A stretch of 37,683 bases of DNA from TMED14 sp002167805 (GTDB lineage: Bacteria; Bacteroidota; Bacteroidia; Flavobacteriales; Schleiferiaceae). The stretch is taken from assembly GCA_965655795.1 (NCBI GenBank), contig CBFHHY010000012.1, forward strand, positions 1 through 37,683, in the 5' to 3' direction. The position numbers were made by a program, and so were the translations under genes. The first letter of the stretch is position 1. Every line of letters begins with the position of its first letter. The notes below the pieces were generated by a model that made no database searches, was not told where the DNA came from, and worked only from the letters and a program-made list of their open reading frames with translations. Positions 16,229-25,506 of the stretch are shown piece after piece.

Positions 16229-17102
16229 GACTACCTTTAGGGTTGTGAAAGATAATGCATTCCGTCCATTTTTTTTAAATATTTCAGGCCAACTTTGGCA
16301 TGCCAAGAAACCTGTTATTGTTGGAGTTATCAATTTAACTCCAGATTCTTTTTATACGGGAAGTATTTCAAATGATAAAGAGATCTTGAATCGAGCAGAA
16401 AGTCTCATCCGCGATGGATCAGACTGGTTAGACATCGGAGGCTGTAGTACCAAACCCGGCTCCAAAATACCGGATATTAACGAAGAGTGGAATAGACTTG
16501 AATCAGGCCTAACTCGAGTCGCAAAAGAGTTTCCAGAAATTCCCATTTCCATAGATACTTTCAGATCAAAGATTGCGGAAATGGCTATTGAATCAGGAGC
16601 TTCAATAATTAATGATATCTCCGGAGGAACAATAGACCCAAAAATTCTAGATATAGTCTCAAAATATAAGACTCCATATGTTCTTACTCACTTCCCAAAA
16701 GGAAAGACACCAGAGAATATGCAAGATAAAGCCCTTGGGTTAGAAGATGTTTTTCCTGAAGTTTTTAAAGACCTAAGCTATGCACTGGAAAGACTTCGAG
16801 ATAAAGGGATTTTTGATGTCCTGATTGATCCCGGCTTTGGTTTTGGTAAAGAATTAGAATCTAACTATCGTTTGCTTTCAAATCTTAATGGATTTAGAGA
16901 ATTAGGTCATCCTATTTATGTCGGTGTTTCAAGAAAAAGTATGCTTTGGAAACTACTAGGAAGCAAACCTGAGGAGACACTTTCAGCAACAAGTGCAATT
17001 CATCTCTATGCCTTACAAAAAGGTGCGCAAATCCTTCGCGTTCATGATCCCAAAGAAGCAAAACAGGTTCGTTTGATATCAGAAACCCTGAATCAAAGAT
17101 AA
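16227..17102 (+). CDS. folP: Dihydropteroate synthase
   Basis: 291 residues from the ATG at 16227. Makes 7,8-dihydropteroate from hydroxymethyl-dihydropterin pyrophosphate and p-aminobenzoate in folate synthesis. Family blocks in order: GVINLTPDSFY, DIGGCSTKPGS (the pAMBA-loop Gly-Ser-Thr), ISIDTFRS, INDISGG, DPGFGFGK, VGVSRKSM and RVHDPKEA. Many Bacteroidota have the diadenylate cyclase gene next to folP; here the neighbour downstream is convergent spoIID-like, 5 bases away. A longer TTG start at 16179 is unlikely because it would lie inside the DUF1599 gene. Confidence 0.96.
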   Translation: MTTFRVVKDNAFRPFFLNISGQLWHAKKPVIVGVINLTPDSFYTGSISNDKEILNRAESLIRDGSDWLDIGGCSTKPGSKIPDINEEWNRLESGLTRVAKEFPEIPISIDTFRSKIAEMAIESGASIINDISGGTIDPKILDIVSKYKTPYVLTHFPKGKTPENMQDKALGLEDVFPEVFKDLSYALERLRDKGIFDVLIDPGFGFGKELESNYRLLSNLNGFRELGHPIYVGVSRKSMLWKLLGSKPEETLSATSAIHLYALQKGAQILRVHDPKEAKQVRLISETLNQR

Positions 17103-17107
17103 TTTCA

Positions 17108-18283
17108 TCATTCGTATTTTTCTAAGAATGAATTTGGGTAGTAAAATTTTATAATCTGATCTGCAAAATATCCGCTTTGAGCCATCTTTAAAGCTCCCTC
17201 CTGTGACATTCCTATACCATGACCATAACCTCTACCCTTGAGAGTTACGTATGTATCATCGCTATCGACAACACTAAACCATGTTGAACGTAATGAAAAC
17301 CTCTCCCTAAATATTCGAAGCCTCTTTTTCACTCCTCCAAAAACCACTGACTCCAATCTTTCAGGCTGCTGGAATGAAAGTATGAATTTAGAAAATTCAG
17401 GATCCAAAGAATCTTTATCAAAAATCCTGAAACCAAAAGCTAACCATTGTTTTTTATCGATTCTTTTTTCCCAAAAAGTTTGTGGAGCATTTAAACTAAA
17501 AGAATCCTCTACTGCCACTAATGAAGACCGACTATTGAAATACCACCCGCAAGGTATTGTTTGACCACCTGAATTTGCATGAAATAAGGCTTCAATCGGC
17601 TTTTTATTGGCATCAGCAACATATTTTTTCGATGTTTTTTTAACAGCAGACTTGAGCTTAAGCAATCTATTTGAATTCATAGGCCACCCATGAAATGCTT
17701 GAGATCTAACATCATCCGTGAGCCCAAAAGGAAAACCTTCTTTTGAAAATTTTCTGTAATTTCTCATGGCCCATGTTCGTGAGAGTATGGCCTGAGCTTT
17801 CCAGAGTTCTATGTGATCTAATCTCCCTAGCTCCGCATCAATAACGCCAATTAAATATGAATCCATAGACAACAATGCAACAGGCAATAAATCACTCTCA
17901 TACCTTAATAGCCGTAAAGAGCCAAATATATTTCTTGAGACTCCACCGATAGTTTGAACTCGAATAACACCTTGCGAAGAAACTATAATTGAATCGATAC
18001 CAAAATTTAAAGAACGGTCAATTTCTTCAGAATTAATGATTATCCTGGATTGATTAGCTAACTTATTTTTTTCTACGATAACATTAAATTTATCCAGATT
18101 TATCTTTTCTACTTTTCCCGATTTATAGACTTCTAACTCCAAGCCAACTCCTTGAATTTTTATCTCCTGTATCGTTCGATCTGAAAATAAATGTACTCTG
18201 ATATTTGGTGGAATAGTGACCGAAGAGTAAGATGAAATACTAGCACAAAAGAGAAAACAAAATAAAAATATCAGTCTAGGCAT
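17108..18283 (-). CDS. SpoIID/LytB-domain protein
   Basis: 391 residues from the ATG at 18283, which overlaps the lpxB stop by 8 bases. Signal peptide MPRLIFLFCFLFCASISS. The SpoIID domain covers the C-terminal two thirds: DAELG...WKAQAILSRTWAMRN, then ALFHANSGGQTIPC, and the ending GRGYGHGIGMSQEGA. In spore formers SpoIID is a lytic transglycosylase acting on denuded peptidoglycan; outside them, relatives are thought to bind or cut cell-wall glycans. Its place at the end of the surE-lpxB operon suggests an envelope role. Whether it is catalytic cannot be told from sequence by eye. Confidence 0.88.
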   Translation of the reverse strand: MPRLIFLFCFLFCASISSYSSVTIPPNIRVHLFSDRTIQEIKIQGVGLELEVYKSGKVEKINLDKFNVIVEKNKLANQSRIIINSEEIDRSLNFGIDSIIVSSQGVIRVQTIGGVSRNIFGSLRLLRYESDLLPVALLSMDSYLIGVIDAELGRLDHIELWKAQAILSRTWAMRNYRKFSKEGFPFGLTDDVRSQAFHGWPMNSNRLLKLKSAVKKTSKKYVADANKKPIEALFHANSGGQTIPCGWYFNSRSSLVAVEDSFSLNAPQTFWEKRIDKKQWLAFGFRIFDKDSLDPEFSKFILSFQQPERLESVVFGGVKKRLRIFRERFSLRSTWFSVVDSDDTYVTLKGRGYGHGIGMSQEGALKMAQSGYFADQIIKFYYPNSFLEKYE

Positions 18284-19391
18284 CCTTGGTAATATACTTA
18301 GCAATCATATCCATTGGATTCATTCCAATATCCAGTTTTGATTTCAAATCCATGCAAATATCATCCTGAGACAGTGGATTATCAATCAGTTTAGTTAATT
18401 CCAGACTTAAATACTTGGGTTTGCAATGGTGTTGAATAAGCTCACTAACTGCATTTTTTTTCAAAATCAAGTTTACTAATGAGATAAATTTTACGCGTAT
18501 CAATGACTTTGCGATGAAGTATGATATCCATGAAGTCTTGTATGCAACAACCTGTGGAATACCCATTAAAGCCATTTCTAAGGTTGCTGTTCCAGATGCT
18601 ACAATCGCTAAAGACGCTCCCTCAATTTGATTTAACCCTTCCACGATTTCACTTGATTGGAAATCTTCTCCGGAATATATTTTAAGAAGCTCAAGGTACT
18701 TGGTCATTTGAATACTTTGTGGTTTAACCCATTTAAAAGGTCGTCCTATTTTTCTTGCTGAATTTAAAAATATAGGCACATGTCTGGATATCTCCTGAAG
18801 CCTACTACCAGGAAGTAATGCAAGCCAACCAGAGTCAGCGAGGGTGATATTTTTTATTCGATTTACGACAGGGTGGCCGAAATATGGAGCATTGACCCCT
18901 GCTAATTCTAGTAATTCTGATTCAAATGGCAATAGTGGAAATACAGCGTCAAAATGTTTTTTTAAATCATAAACCCTTCGATATCTCCATGCCCAAAACT
19001 GAGGGCTTACAATTTGAAATACCTTACAACCACTTTTTCGAAGGCCTATTTTTGAAATCCACCTAGCCAGGCGAGCATTGAATGTTTGGTAGTCAATGCA
19101 AATCACAATATTTGGGTTCCAATCAAGTAAAAAATTTCTCAAAAATTTCTCCTGACGCATTATTCTCGGAATATGCTTAATGACTTCAAGAAATCCCATC
19201 ACTGAAAGTTCATTTAGATTTACCTGGGGCATCTGATCCCCTAGTGCGGAAGACATCTCCTTCCCTCCCCAAAAAGTAAAATCAGCATCGGGCCATTTCA
19301 ATTTTATTGCTCTAATCAATTCTGAACCTAGAAAATCCCCCGAAGACTCCCCTGCTAGAACAAATATTCTTTTTTTTAATTTCAAAGCCAT
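18276..19391 (-). CDS. lpxB: Lipid-A-disaccharide synthase
   Basis: 371 residues from the ATG at 19391; the longer frame would use TTG. Joins UDP-2,3-diacylglucosamine and lipid X in lipid A synthesis at the inner face of the inner membrane. Family markers: VLAGESSGDFLG at the start, VCIDYQTFNARLA, VSPQFWAWRYRR, FGHPVV, LLPGSRLQEI and IVASGTATLEMA (GT19). It overlaps the small membrane protein by 10 bases and the spoIID-like gene by 8, so the four-gene operon is probably translationally coupled. Confidence 0.96.
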   Translation of the reverse strand: MALKLKKRIFVLAGESSGDFLGSELIRAIKLKWPDADFTFWGGKEMSSALGDQMPQVNLNELSVMGFLEVIKHIPRIMRQEKFLRNFLLDWNPNIVICIDYQTFNARLARWISKIGLRKSGCKVFQIVSPQFWAWRYRRVYDLKKHFDAVFPLLPFESELLELAGVNAPYFGHPVVNRIKNITLADSGWLALLPGSRLQEISRHVPIFLNSARKIGRPFKWVKPQSIQMTKYLELLKIYSGEDFQSSEIVEGLNQIEGASLAIVASGTATLEMALMGIPQVVAYKTSWISYFIAKSLIRVKFISLVNLILKKNAVSELIQHHCKPKYLSLELTKLIDNPLSQDDICMDLKSKLDIGMNPMDMIAKYITKDA

Positions 19392-19684
19392 TCCCAACGA
19401 AAATAAATATAGAGAATAAGATAAATTGATGATACTAATATCATAACCTTCACCATCAGGTATCTTTTTAATAGGGCAGAGATTACGATGAAAGAAAAAA
19501 CTAACAAAACAGAGAATAAAATGACCCTAAAGAGTAAATAAGACCATAAATCCGTATCAATATTTTTTACTGAGGGCAATTCCGGGTATGTTGCTAATAA
19601 TATCGTCCAAATGAATAAAGGTGTTCCCGTAGAGATCACAAATCCCATTAAACCCTCAAGAAGAGATCTGTTATTAATATTCAT
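19382..19684 (-). CDS. Small three-helix membrane protein between surE and lpxB
   Basis: 100 residues with about three membrane helices (roughly residues 10-31, 46-69 and 75-95), ending in YFRWEWL. I do not recognise a family. It is very likely real: its ATG overlaps the surE stop as ATGA, its own stop overlaps the lpxB start by 10 bases, and it has no cysteine or catalytic motif that would suggest a chance frame. The lpxB context suggests a role in the inner membrane near lipid A synthesis, but this is inference only. Confidence 0.75.
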   Translation of the reverse strand: MNINNRSLLEGLMGFVISTGTPLFIWTILLATYPELPSVKNIDTDLWSYLLFRVILFSVLLVFSFIVISALLKRYLMVKVMILVSSIYLILYIYFRWEWL

Positions 19685-20460
19685 TTATTAAAATATTCGC
19701 CTAAAAACTCGATTGAATCGTGAGAAGTTAAATCGAATTGAATCGGAACTATGGATATGAAGTCATTTTCTAAAGTCCGAATATCACAATTCTTTGAATC
19801 ATCTTGATTTTTAAACTCACCAGACATCCAATAATAATCTTTATCAAAAGGATCTTTTCGCTTGTCAAAATCTTCTTCCCACTTTCCAATTGTTTGATGA
19901 CAAACTCTAACCCCCTTGTAGTCTTTATTTTTGGCCTTTGGAATATTTACATTTAAACATACGCCATTTGGTAAACCTTGATGAATAACTTTAGAGGTGA
20001 TTTCAGAAACATATTTTTCAGCAAACGAAAAATCAGTATTCCAGTCATAGTCTAATATTGAAAAGCCAATTGATGGAATCCCTTGCATCGCGCCCTCAAT
20101 TGCTGCTGCCATAGTTCCACTATATATAACATTTACAGAGGCATTACTTCCATGGTTTACACCAGAAACAATTATATCGGGTCTTCTATCTAAAATCTCG
20201 TGAATCGCAAGTTTTATGCAGTCCGCAGGTGTACCGCTACATGAATACTCAATTTGCGGTCCTGTATCAATATCTATTGGGTCGCATCGCAGAGGTTCAC
20301 TAATTGAGATTGCATGACTTTTTCCACTTTGGGGAGAATTTGGAGCGACGACAACGACATCTCCTAAAATATTCATTTGCTTAATAAGCATTCTAATTCC
20401 GGGAGATGTGATTCCATCATCATTTGTCACTAAAATGAGCGGCTTAACCAATTTTGTCAT
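19681..20460 (-). CDS. surE: 5'-nucleotidase SurE
   Basis: 259 residues. Metal-dependent nucleoside monophosphate phosphatase. The metal ligands are visible: Asp14 and Asp15 in VTNDDG, Ser45 in PQSGKSHA and Asn102 in SGVNHGSN; CSGTPADC and YSGTMAAAIEG are further family blocks. First gene of the surE - membrane protein - lpxB - spoIID-like operon, divergent from the metallopeptidase gene across 84 bases. Confidence 0.96.
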   Translation of the reverse strand: MTKLVKPLILVTNDDGITSPGIRMLIKQMNILGDVVVVAPNSPQSGKSHAISISEPLRCDPIDIDTGPQIEYSCSGTPADCIKLAIHEILDRRPDIIVSGVNHGSNASVNVIYSGTMAAAIEGAMQGIPSIGFSILDYDWNTDFSFAEKYVSEITSKVIHQGLPNGVCLNVNIPKAKNKDYKGVRVCHQTIGKWEEDFDKRKDPFDKDYYWMSGEFKNQDDSKNCDIRTLENDFISIVPIQFDLTSHDSIEFLGEYFNK

Positions 20461-20544
20461 AGTTCAAAGCTACATTTTGACAGGTTATTAATTACGGCAT
20501 TGAATTTGTACTTATCCACACAATATCAAAAAAAAATATAGAAC

Positions 20545-21228
20545 ATGTTTATTATACTGCTTATAACATTTATGGCTTTAGGGTTTTACGTCCAAAATCG
20601 CCTCAAGTCTCGTTTTAAAAAATATAGCCAAGAATTGCTTCATAACGGAATGTCCGGTGAGGAAGTTGCAAAATCCATGTTGGGTTATTATGGTCTCAGT
20701 TCGGTGAGTGTTGTATCAGTCCCTGGTAAATTGACGGACCATTACAATCCCTTAAATAAGACTGTGAATTTATCCCCAGAAGTCTTTCAAGGAAGAAGCG
20801 TAGCCTCGGCAGCGATTGCTGCTCATGAATGCGGACATGCTGTTCAGCATTCAACATCTTACTTTTGGCTTGGAATGAGATCAAAAATGGTTCCTGTTGT
20901 AAATGCCTCCAGTCGAATCATGCAATTCGTATTCATGGCATCTCTTTTTGGAATGTACTCCTTGAGTATGGGTGGCAATACCATCTTATTAGTTTTAATT
21001 GCGACACAAGCAGTGATTGCAAGTTTTGCAGTCATCACTCTTCCAGTAGAATATGATGCTTCAAGAAGAGCCCTGGTTTGGCTAAAAGGTGCGGGGATAA
21101 CCAACCCTCAAAATCATAGTATGGCAGAAGATGCATTAAAATGGGCAGCAAGAACCTATTTAGTTGCAGCTGTAGCTGCAGTAACTACACTCTTGTATTA
21201 TGTTATGCTATATTTAAGACGAAATTAA
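20545..21228 (+). CDS. Membrane zinc metallopeptidase, YugP family
   Basis: 227 residues. An N-terminal membrane helix, then the zinc site HECGH (His94, Glu95, His98) in AAIAAHECGHAVQH, then at least two further helices (VFMASLFGMYSL, ILLVLIATQAVIASFAVI) and a C-terminal one. This matches the putative neutral zinc metallopeptidase family typified by B. subtilis YugP (Pfam Zn_peptidase_2). Substrates are not established. It precedes the SOUL gene by 42 bases on the same strand, and the two may be co-transcribed. Confidence 0.93.
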   Translation: MFIILLITFMALGFYVQNRLKSRFKKYSQELLHNGMSGEEVAKSMLGYYGLSSVSVVSVPGKLTDHYNPLNKTVNLSPEVFQGRSVASAAIAAHECGHAVQHSTSYFWLGMRSKMVPVVNASSRIMQFVFMASLFGMYSLSMGGNTILLVLIATQAVIASFAVITLPVEYDASRRALVWLKGAGITNPQNHSMAEDALKWAARTYLVAAVAAVTTLLYYVMLYLRRN

Positions 21229-21270
21229 TACCCGAACGAAACATCCTATAACGTTTCTTGTTTTAAGAGT

Positions 21271-21849
21271 ATGAATTGGATTCTCAGTATCTGTTTGCTT
21301 GGTGTGGCATGTTTTACAGGTTTTACCTATTTTTCATCAAAAAATTTAGACAGACCGTATTATAAAGTCATCAAAAAAGACGGCAACTTCGAGGTGCGAG
21401 AATATAAAAGCTCTCTTTGGGCTGAGGTAAAAGTATCTGATAGCAAGCAGGAAATTATGTCAAGAGAGGGGTTCCGGCCTTTGGCAAATTATATTCTCGG
21501 GGGGAATAAAGAGAACATCAAAATGAGTATGACTGCCCCTGTTGCTATGATTGCTGATACATTTATACCAAGTGTGAGATTCTTCATGTCACCAGACCGA
21601 AGTATGCAAAACTTACCGGAACCTAATCAAAAGAATATTGATTTTATCAAACTTCCAAAGAGAACCCTTGCAACTCTATCTTTTGGTGGAAATCTGAGCG
21701 AGCAGAGTAAATTAAAGTCAATGAAGTCATTAAAAGATTGGTGTGATGACAATCAGTTAATAATAATTGGTTCATTAGAAGTTTTTGGCTACAATGCCCC
21801 TTACGAAGTGATAAAAACCAATGAAGTCGCTTTTCCGGTAAAAAATTAA
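21271..21849 (+). CDS. SOUL heme-binding-like protein
   Basis: 192 residues. A short N-terminal hydrophobic anchor (residues ~3-20, with no lipobox I trust) is followed by a single SOUL domain: PYYKVIKKDGNFEVREYKSSLWAEV, then EGFRPLANYILGGN, KMSMTAPVAM, VRFFMSP and YEVIKTNEVAFPV near the end. SOUL/HBP22 proteins bind tetrapyrroles in animals; in bacteria their function is mostly unproved. Its stop codon overlaps that of the convergent FAD dehydrogenase gene. Confidence 0.92.
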   Translation: MNWILSICLLGVACFTGFTYFSSKNLDRPYYKVIKKDGNFEVREYKSSLWAEVKVSDSKQEIMSREGFRPLANYILGGNKENIKMSMTAPVAMIADTFIPSVRFFMSPDRSMQNLPEPNQKNIDFIKLPKRTLATLSFGGNLSEQSKLKSMKSLKDWCDDNQLIIIGSLEVFGYNAPYEVIKTNEVAFPVKN

Positions 21850-23258
21850 TTCGTTTTATCTAAGAATATCTTTCCTGGATTCATTATCCCAAGGGGGTCA
21901 AACACATTCTTGATTGACTTTTGAACTTGGATTTCAATTTGATTAAAAACTACGTCGAGATAAATTTTTTGAACCAAACCTATTCCATGCTCCCCACTGA
22001 TGGTCCCACCCATTGATTTTACGGCTTCAAAAATCTTTCTAATTCCAGTTTTAAGGTGTTCACCATTCCATTTCTCATCCGACATGTCACCTTTTAAAAT
22101 ATTTACATGCAGATTCCCATCACCGGCATGGCCATAACATACAGTTTTAAATTTAAACTCCTTTCCAACTGATTTAACAACCCGCAATAGCTCCGGTAAT
22201 TTAGATCGGGGAACTACTGTATCTTCTTCCTTATAAATGCTCTGAGACTTAACAGCTTCTCCCACCCTTCTTCTCAATTTCCAAAGGGCATCTCTTTCTT
22301 TTGAGGTTTGAGCAAAAAGAACATTAAAAGCTCTATTTTCATCTAATACGGACCCAACTTTTTCTGCTTCTTTCAGGACAGCATCATCGTCGTAACCGTC
22401 AACTTCAATCAATAAATGAGCTTCTATTTCCTTGTTGGTAGGAATATTTATTTTTTCCAAATCTTTTGTCGCCCAATCAATTGCATCTCTTTCCATAAAT
22501 TCTAAGCCAGATGGAATTACTCCTGACCTAAAAATTTTCTCTACTGCCTTACATGCCAAATCCGAGGATTTAAATGGTGCTAATAAGGTATATGAAGACA
22601 TTGGATAAGGTAAAAGCCTTACAACTATTTTAGTTATTACACCAAGAGTTCCCTCGGAGCCAACAAACAGTTGCGTAAGGTTATAACCTGTAGAATTTTT
22701 CAAGGTGTTTGCGCCAGTCCAAATAATTTCGCCATTAGGTAGAACTACTTCTAAGTTTAAAACATAAGAGGAAGTAACACCATATTTAACCGCCTTGGGG
22801 CCTCCAGCATTGTATGCAACATTACCTCCTAAAGTTGATGACCCCCAGCTCGAAGGGTCCGGGGGATAAAAAAGCCCTTTCTCCCTACACGCATCATGAA
22901 AAACTTGATTAATGACCCCAGGCTCAACGGTTGCTTGAGAATTTGATTCATCAATTTCAATTATCCTAGAAAACCTCTCCATACTCAATGATATTCCACC
23001 AAAAACAGGTATTGAGCCACCCGAAAGGCCCGTTCTTGCAGCAGCAGGTGTTACAGGAATCTTATATTTAGATGCGATTTTGAGTATTGTTGAAACATCC
23101 TTGGAGTTTTCAGGCCGCACTACTACATCGGGAAATTTCGAAATATCCTCCGTTTCATCGTGAGAAAAATCTTGGAGACATGACTCTTTAATAGAAACTT
23201 GATCTTCTCCAATTTGCTTATTCAGAGCATCCAGCCAATTTGGTTTATCTTCGAGCAT
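21846..23258 (-). CDS. FAD-linked D-2-hydroxyacid dehydrogenase, GlcD family
   Basis: 470 residues. A VAO/PCMH-type FAD domain covers ~40-220 (VVVRPENSKDVSTIL, TGLSGGSIP, GVINQVFHDACREKGLFYPPDPSS, STLGGNVAYNAGG), followed by the FAD-oxidase C-terminal domain with CYGHAGDGNLHVN and GTISGEHGIG. These match glycolate oxidase subunit GlcD and D-lactate/D-2-hydroxyglutarate dehydrogenases, which oxidise 2-hydroxy acids to 2-oxo acids. The exact substrate cannot be told, and GlcE/GlcF partners are not here. Only 35 bases separate its ATG from that of divergent DPP IV. Confidence 0.92.
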   Translation of the reverse strand: MLEDKPNWLDALNKQIGEDQVSIKESCLQDFSHDETEDISKFPDVVVRPENSKDVSTILKIASKYKIPVTPAAARTGLSGGSIPVFGGISLSMERFSRIIEIDESNSQATVEPGVINQVFHDACREKGLFYPPDPSSWGSSTLGGNVAYNAGGPKAVKYGVTSSYVLNLEVVLPNGEIIWTGANTLKNSTGYNLTQLFVGSEGTLGVITKIVVRLLPYPMSSYTLLAPFKSSDLACKAVEKIFRSGVIPSGLEFMERDAIDWATKDLEKINIPTNKEIEAHLLIEVDGYDDDAVLKEAEKVGSVLDENRAFNVLFAQTSKERDALWKLRRRVGEAVKSQSIYKEEDTVVPRSKLPELLRVVKSVGKEFKFKTVCYGHAGDGNLHVNILKGDMSDEKWNGEHLKTGIRKIFEAVKSMGGTISGEHGIGLVQKIYLDVVFNQIEIQVQKSIKNVFDPLGIMNPGKIFLDKTN

Positions 23259-23293
23259 ATTTGAAAAAAAGTTTGACTAAAATTACACTTTCA

Positions 23294-25459
23294 ATGCTAA
23301 GGTTTTTGACGATTTCATTTTTTATTTTAACATATACACTTTATGGTCAGTCAGATCAAGAAAAAAGAGAAGTTCAGTTTGAAGATGTTTTCGCCTCTAG
23401 GGTATTTGCATCCAAAGGAGTTTATGGATTACGATCAATGGAAGATGGTTTACATTTTTCGAGGAAAACTGAAAATGGTATAGAAAAATTTGATTATCAA
23501 ACTGGAAAATCTCAGCAAATATTAATTAATAATGGTGATGTAAAAGATCCAGAGGGAAATGAATTATCACTAGGATCCTACAAATGGCTAAAGGGAGAAA
23601 ATAAAGTTATTATCGAAACGGAAAAAGAATCTATTTATCGTCATTCTTACAGGGCTAAAACATGGGTTTATGACCTCTTGAATAAGTCAACTACCTCAGT
23701 TGCAGATTATGCAGTTCAAAATTCAATTATTAACCCTTCTGGAGAAAGTGTTGCATATGTCTTTGAAAATAATGTATACATCAAATCTCTTATAAACTCA
23801 GAAGAAAGCAAAATCACCATAGATGGAACTAAAAATGAAATTATTAATGGAGCACCAGACTGGGTTTATGAGGAAGAGTTTGGCTTTCATGTGGGCCTTA
23901 AATGGTCCTTAGATGGAAGATATCTTGCATATTATCGTTTTGATGAAAGAGAAGTGAGAGAATTCAGCATGGACGTCTATGGAAATGATCTATACCCTTT
24001 TCCTTATGTTTTTAAATATCCTAAGGCCGGAGAAAAAAATAGTGAAGTTGAAATTTGGGTTTATGACACAAAAGAAAAGAATCATATTGAAGCCACAAAA
24101 AACCTTAAATATGAATATATCCCAAGAATTAACTGGTCGCCCTTAGGAGATCTAATATTATCTACCCTAAACCGCAATCAAGACAGCTTAAACCTAGTCC
24201 GTTTTAATCCCAATAAAAACAGTCACAGTCATTTATTTCTTGAATGGGAAGAATCATACGTGGATGCGGATCATGGAATAACTTTTTTAAAAGATGGATC
24301 CTTCATTTGGATGTCTGAAAGGTCGGGCTATAATCATATTTACTTGATAGATTCAAAAGGGATTAAAGTAAAACCTATAACTCGGGGAAATTTTGATGTT
24401 ACCAAATTATATGGAGTAAATATGAAAACTGGTTGGGTTTACTATCAGGCCGCTGCAATAGATCCATCTCAAAGAGAGGTTTATAAAAGCTCCATAAAAA
24501 CTCGAAAAAAAACAAGAATCAGCCCGAATCAAGGGTGGAATGGTGCAACTTTTAGTAAAACCTTCTCTAATTATATACTTCATCATTCAGATGCAAATAC
24601 TCCTGAAATAATAAGTTTGTGCAATAATCAGGGTAAGGTTATTCGAGTTCTTGAAAACAATTCAGAGTTACAAAATAGACTTACTGATTTTAAGCTAAGC
24701 CCTAAAGAGTTTTTTACTTTAAAGTGCGATAATGATCAAGCCCTAAAAGCATGGCAAATAAAGCCATTAAATTTTGATAAAGAAAAAAAATATCCTGTTC
24801 TAATGTTTGTCTATGGTGGCCCTGGAAGTCAGACTGTTGAAAATAAATTTGGTGGACGAGATTTTTGGTATCAAATGTTGGCAGCCAGTGGTTACTGGAT
24901 TATTTCCGTAGATAACAGAGGGACTGGTGCTAGGGGTCGAGATTTTAAAAAATGTACCTATTTAACACTAGGAAAACTAGAGACTGAGGATCAAATATCT
25001 GCAGCAAAAACTTTATCAAAAAATATCAATATTGATTCGAATAGAATTGGAATTTGGGGATGGTCTTTCGGTGGATTTATGGCTGCGAACTGCATATTTA
25101 GAGGATCTGATATTTTCAAAACAGCCATCTCTGTTGCTCCAGTTTCGAATTGGAGATTCTACGACAATATATACACAGAAAGGTATATGAGAACACCTCA
25201 AGAAAATGGGTTTAATTACGATGACAACTCTCCGCTAACCCACGCCCAAAAGCTAAAGGGAAATTATTTGTTAATTCATGGAACTGGAGATGATAATGTT
25301 CATGTACAAAATTCTATGCGTCTCTCCGAGACTTTGATTCAAGCAAATAAAACATTTGACTTTATGTTGTATCCTGATAAAAATCATGGAATTTATGGGG
25401 GTATGACGAGTGTACATCTTTACTCAAAAATTTCTAATTTCATCTTTGAAAACCTATAA
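23294..25459 (+). CDS. Dipeptidyl peptidase IV (S9B), exported
   Basis: 721 residues from the ATG at 23294, which begins a clean signal peptide (MLRFLTISFFILTYTLYGQ); the 18-residue longer frame would use TTG inside glcD. The N-terminal eight-bladed propeller carries the double-Glu motif DWVYEEEFG that binds the free amino end of the substrate. The C-terminal alpha/beta-hydrolase has the triad Ser591 (GWSFGG), Asp666 (HGTGDDN) and His698 (DKNHG). It releases X-Pro and often X-Ala dipeptides from peptide N-termini in the periplasm. The POT transporter follows 47 bases later, so released dipeptides could be imported by the neighbour. Confidence 0.94.
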   Translation: MLRFLTISFFILTYTLYGQSDQEKREVQFEDVFASRVFASKGVYGLRSMEDGLHFSRKTENGIEKFDYQTGKSQQILINNGDVKDPEGNELSLGSYKWLKGENKVIIETEKESIYRHSYRAKTWVYDLLNKSTTSVADYAVQNSIINPSGESVAYVFENNVYIKSLINSEESKITIDGTKNEIINGAPDWVYEEEFGFHVGLKWSLDGRYLAYYRFDEREVREFSMDVYGNDLYPFPYVFKYPKAGEKNSEVEIWVYDTKEKNHIEATKNLKYEYIPRINWSPLGDLILSTLNRNQDSLNLVRFNPNKNSHSHLFLEWEESYVDADHGITFLKDGSFIWMSERSGYNHIYLIDSKGIKVKPITRGNFDVTKLYGVNMKTGWVYYQAAAIDPSQREVYKSSIKTRKKTRISPNQGWNGATFSKTFSNYILHHSDANTPEIISLCNNQGKVIRVLENNSELQNRLTDFKLSPKEFFTLKCDNDQALKAWQIKPLNFDKEKKYPVLMFVYGGPGSQTVENKFGGRDFWYQMLAASGYWIISVDNRGTGARGRDFKKCTYLTLGKLETEDQISAAKTLSKNINIDSNRIGIWGWSFGGFMAANCIFRGSDIFKTAISVAPVSNWRFYDNIYTERYMRTPQENGFNYDDNSPLTHAQKLKGNYLLIHGTGDDNVHVQNSMRLSETLIQANKTFDFMLYPDKNHGIYGGMTSVHLYSKISNFIFENL

Positions 25460-25506
25460 AAAAACTATCTTCGACAACTAATCGACTTCAAAACAATTAA
25501 GAACTT

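Noticed and set aside
23240..23293. Longer DPP IV start (TTG) inside the glcD-type gene
   Set aside because: It adds 18 charged and hydrophobic residues before a perfect signal peptide that begins at the ATG of 23294.
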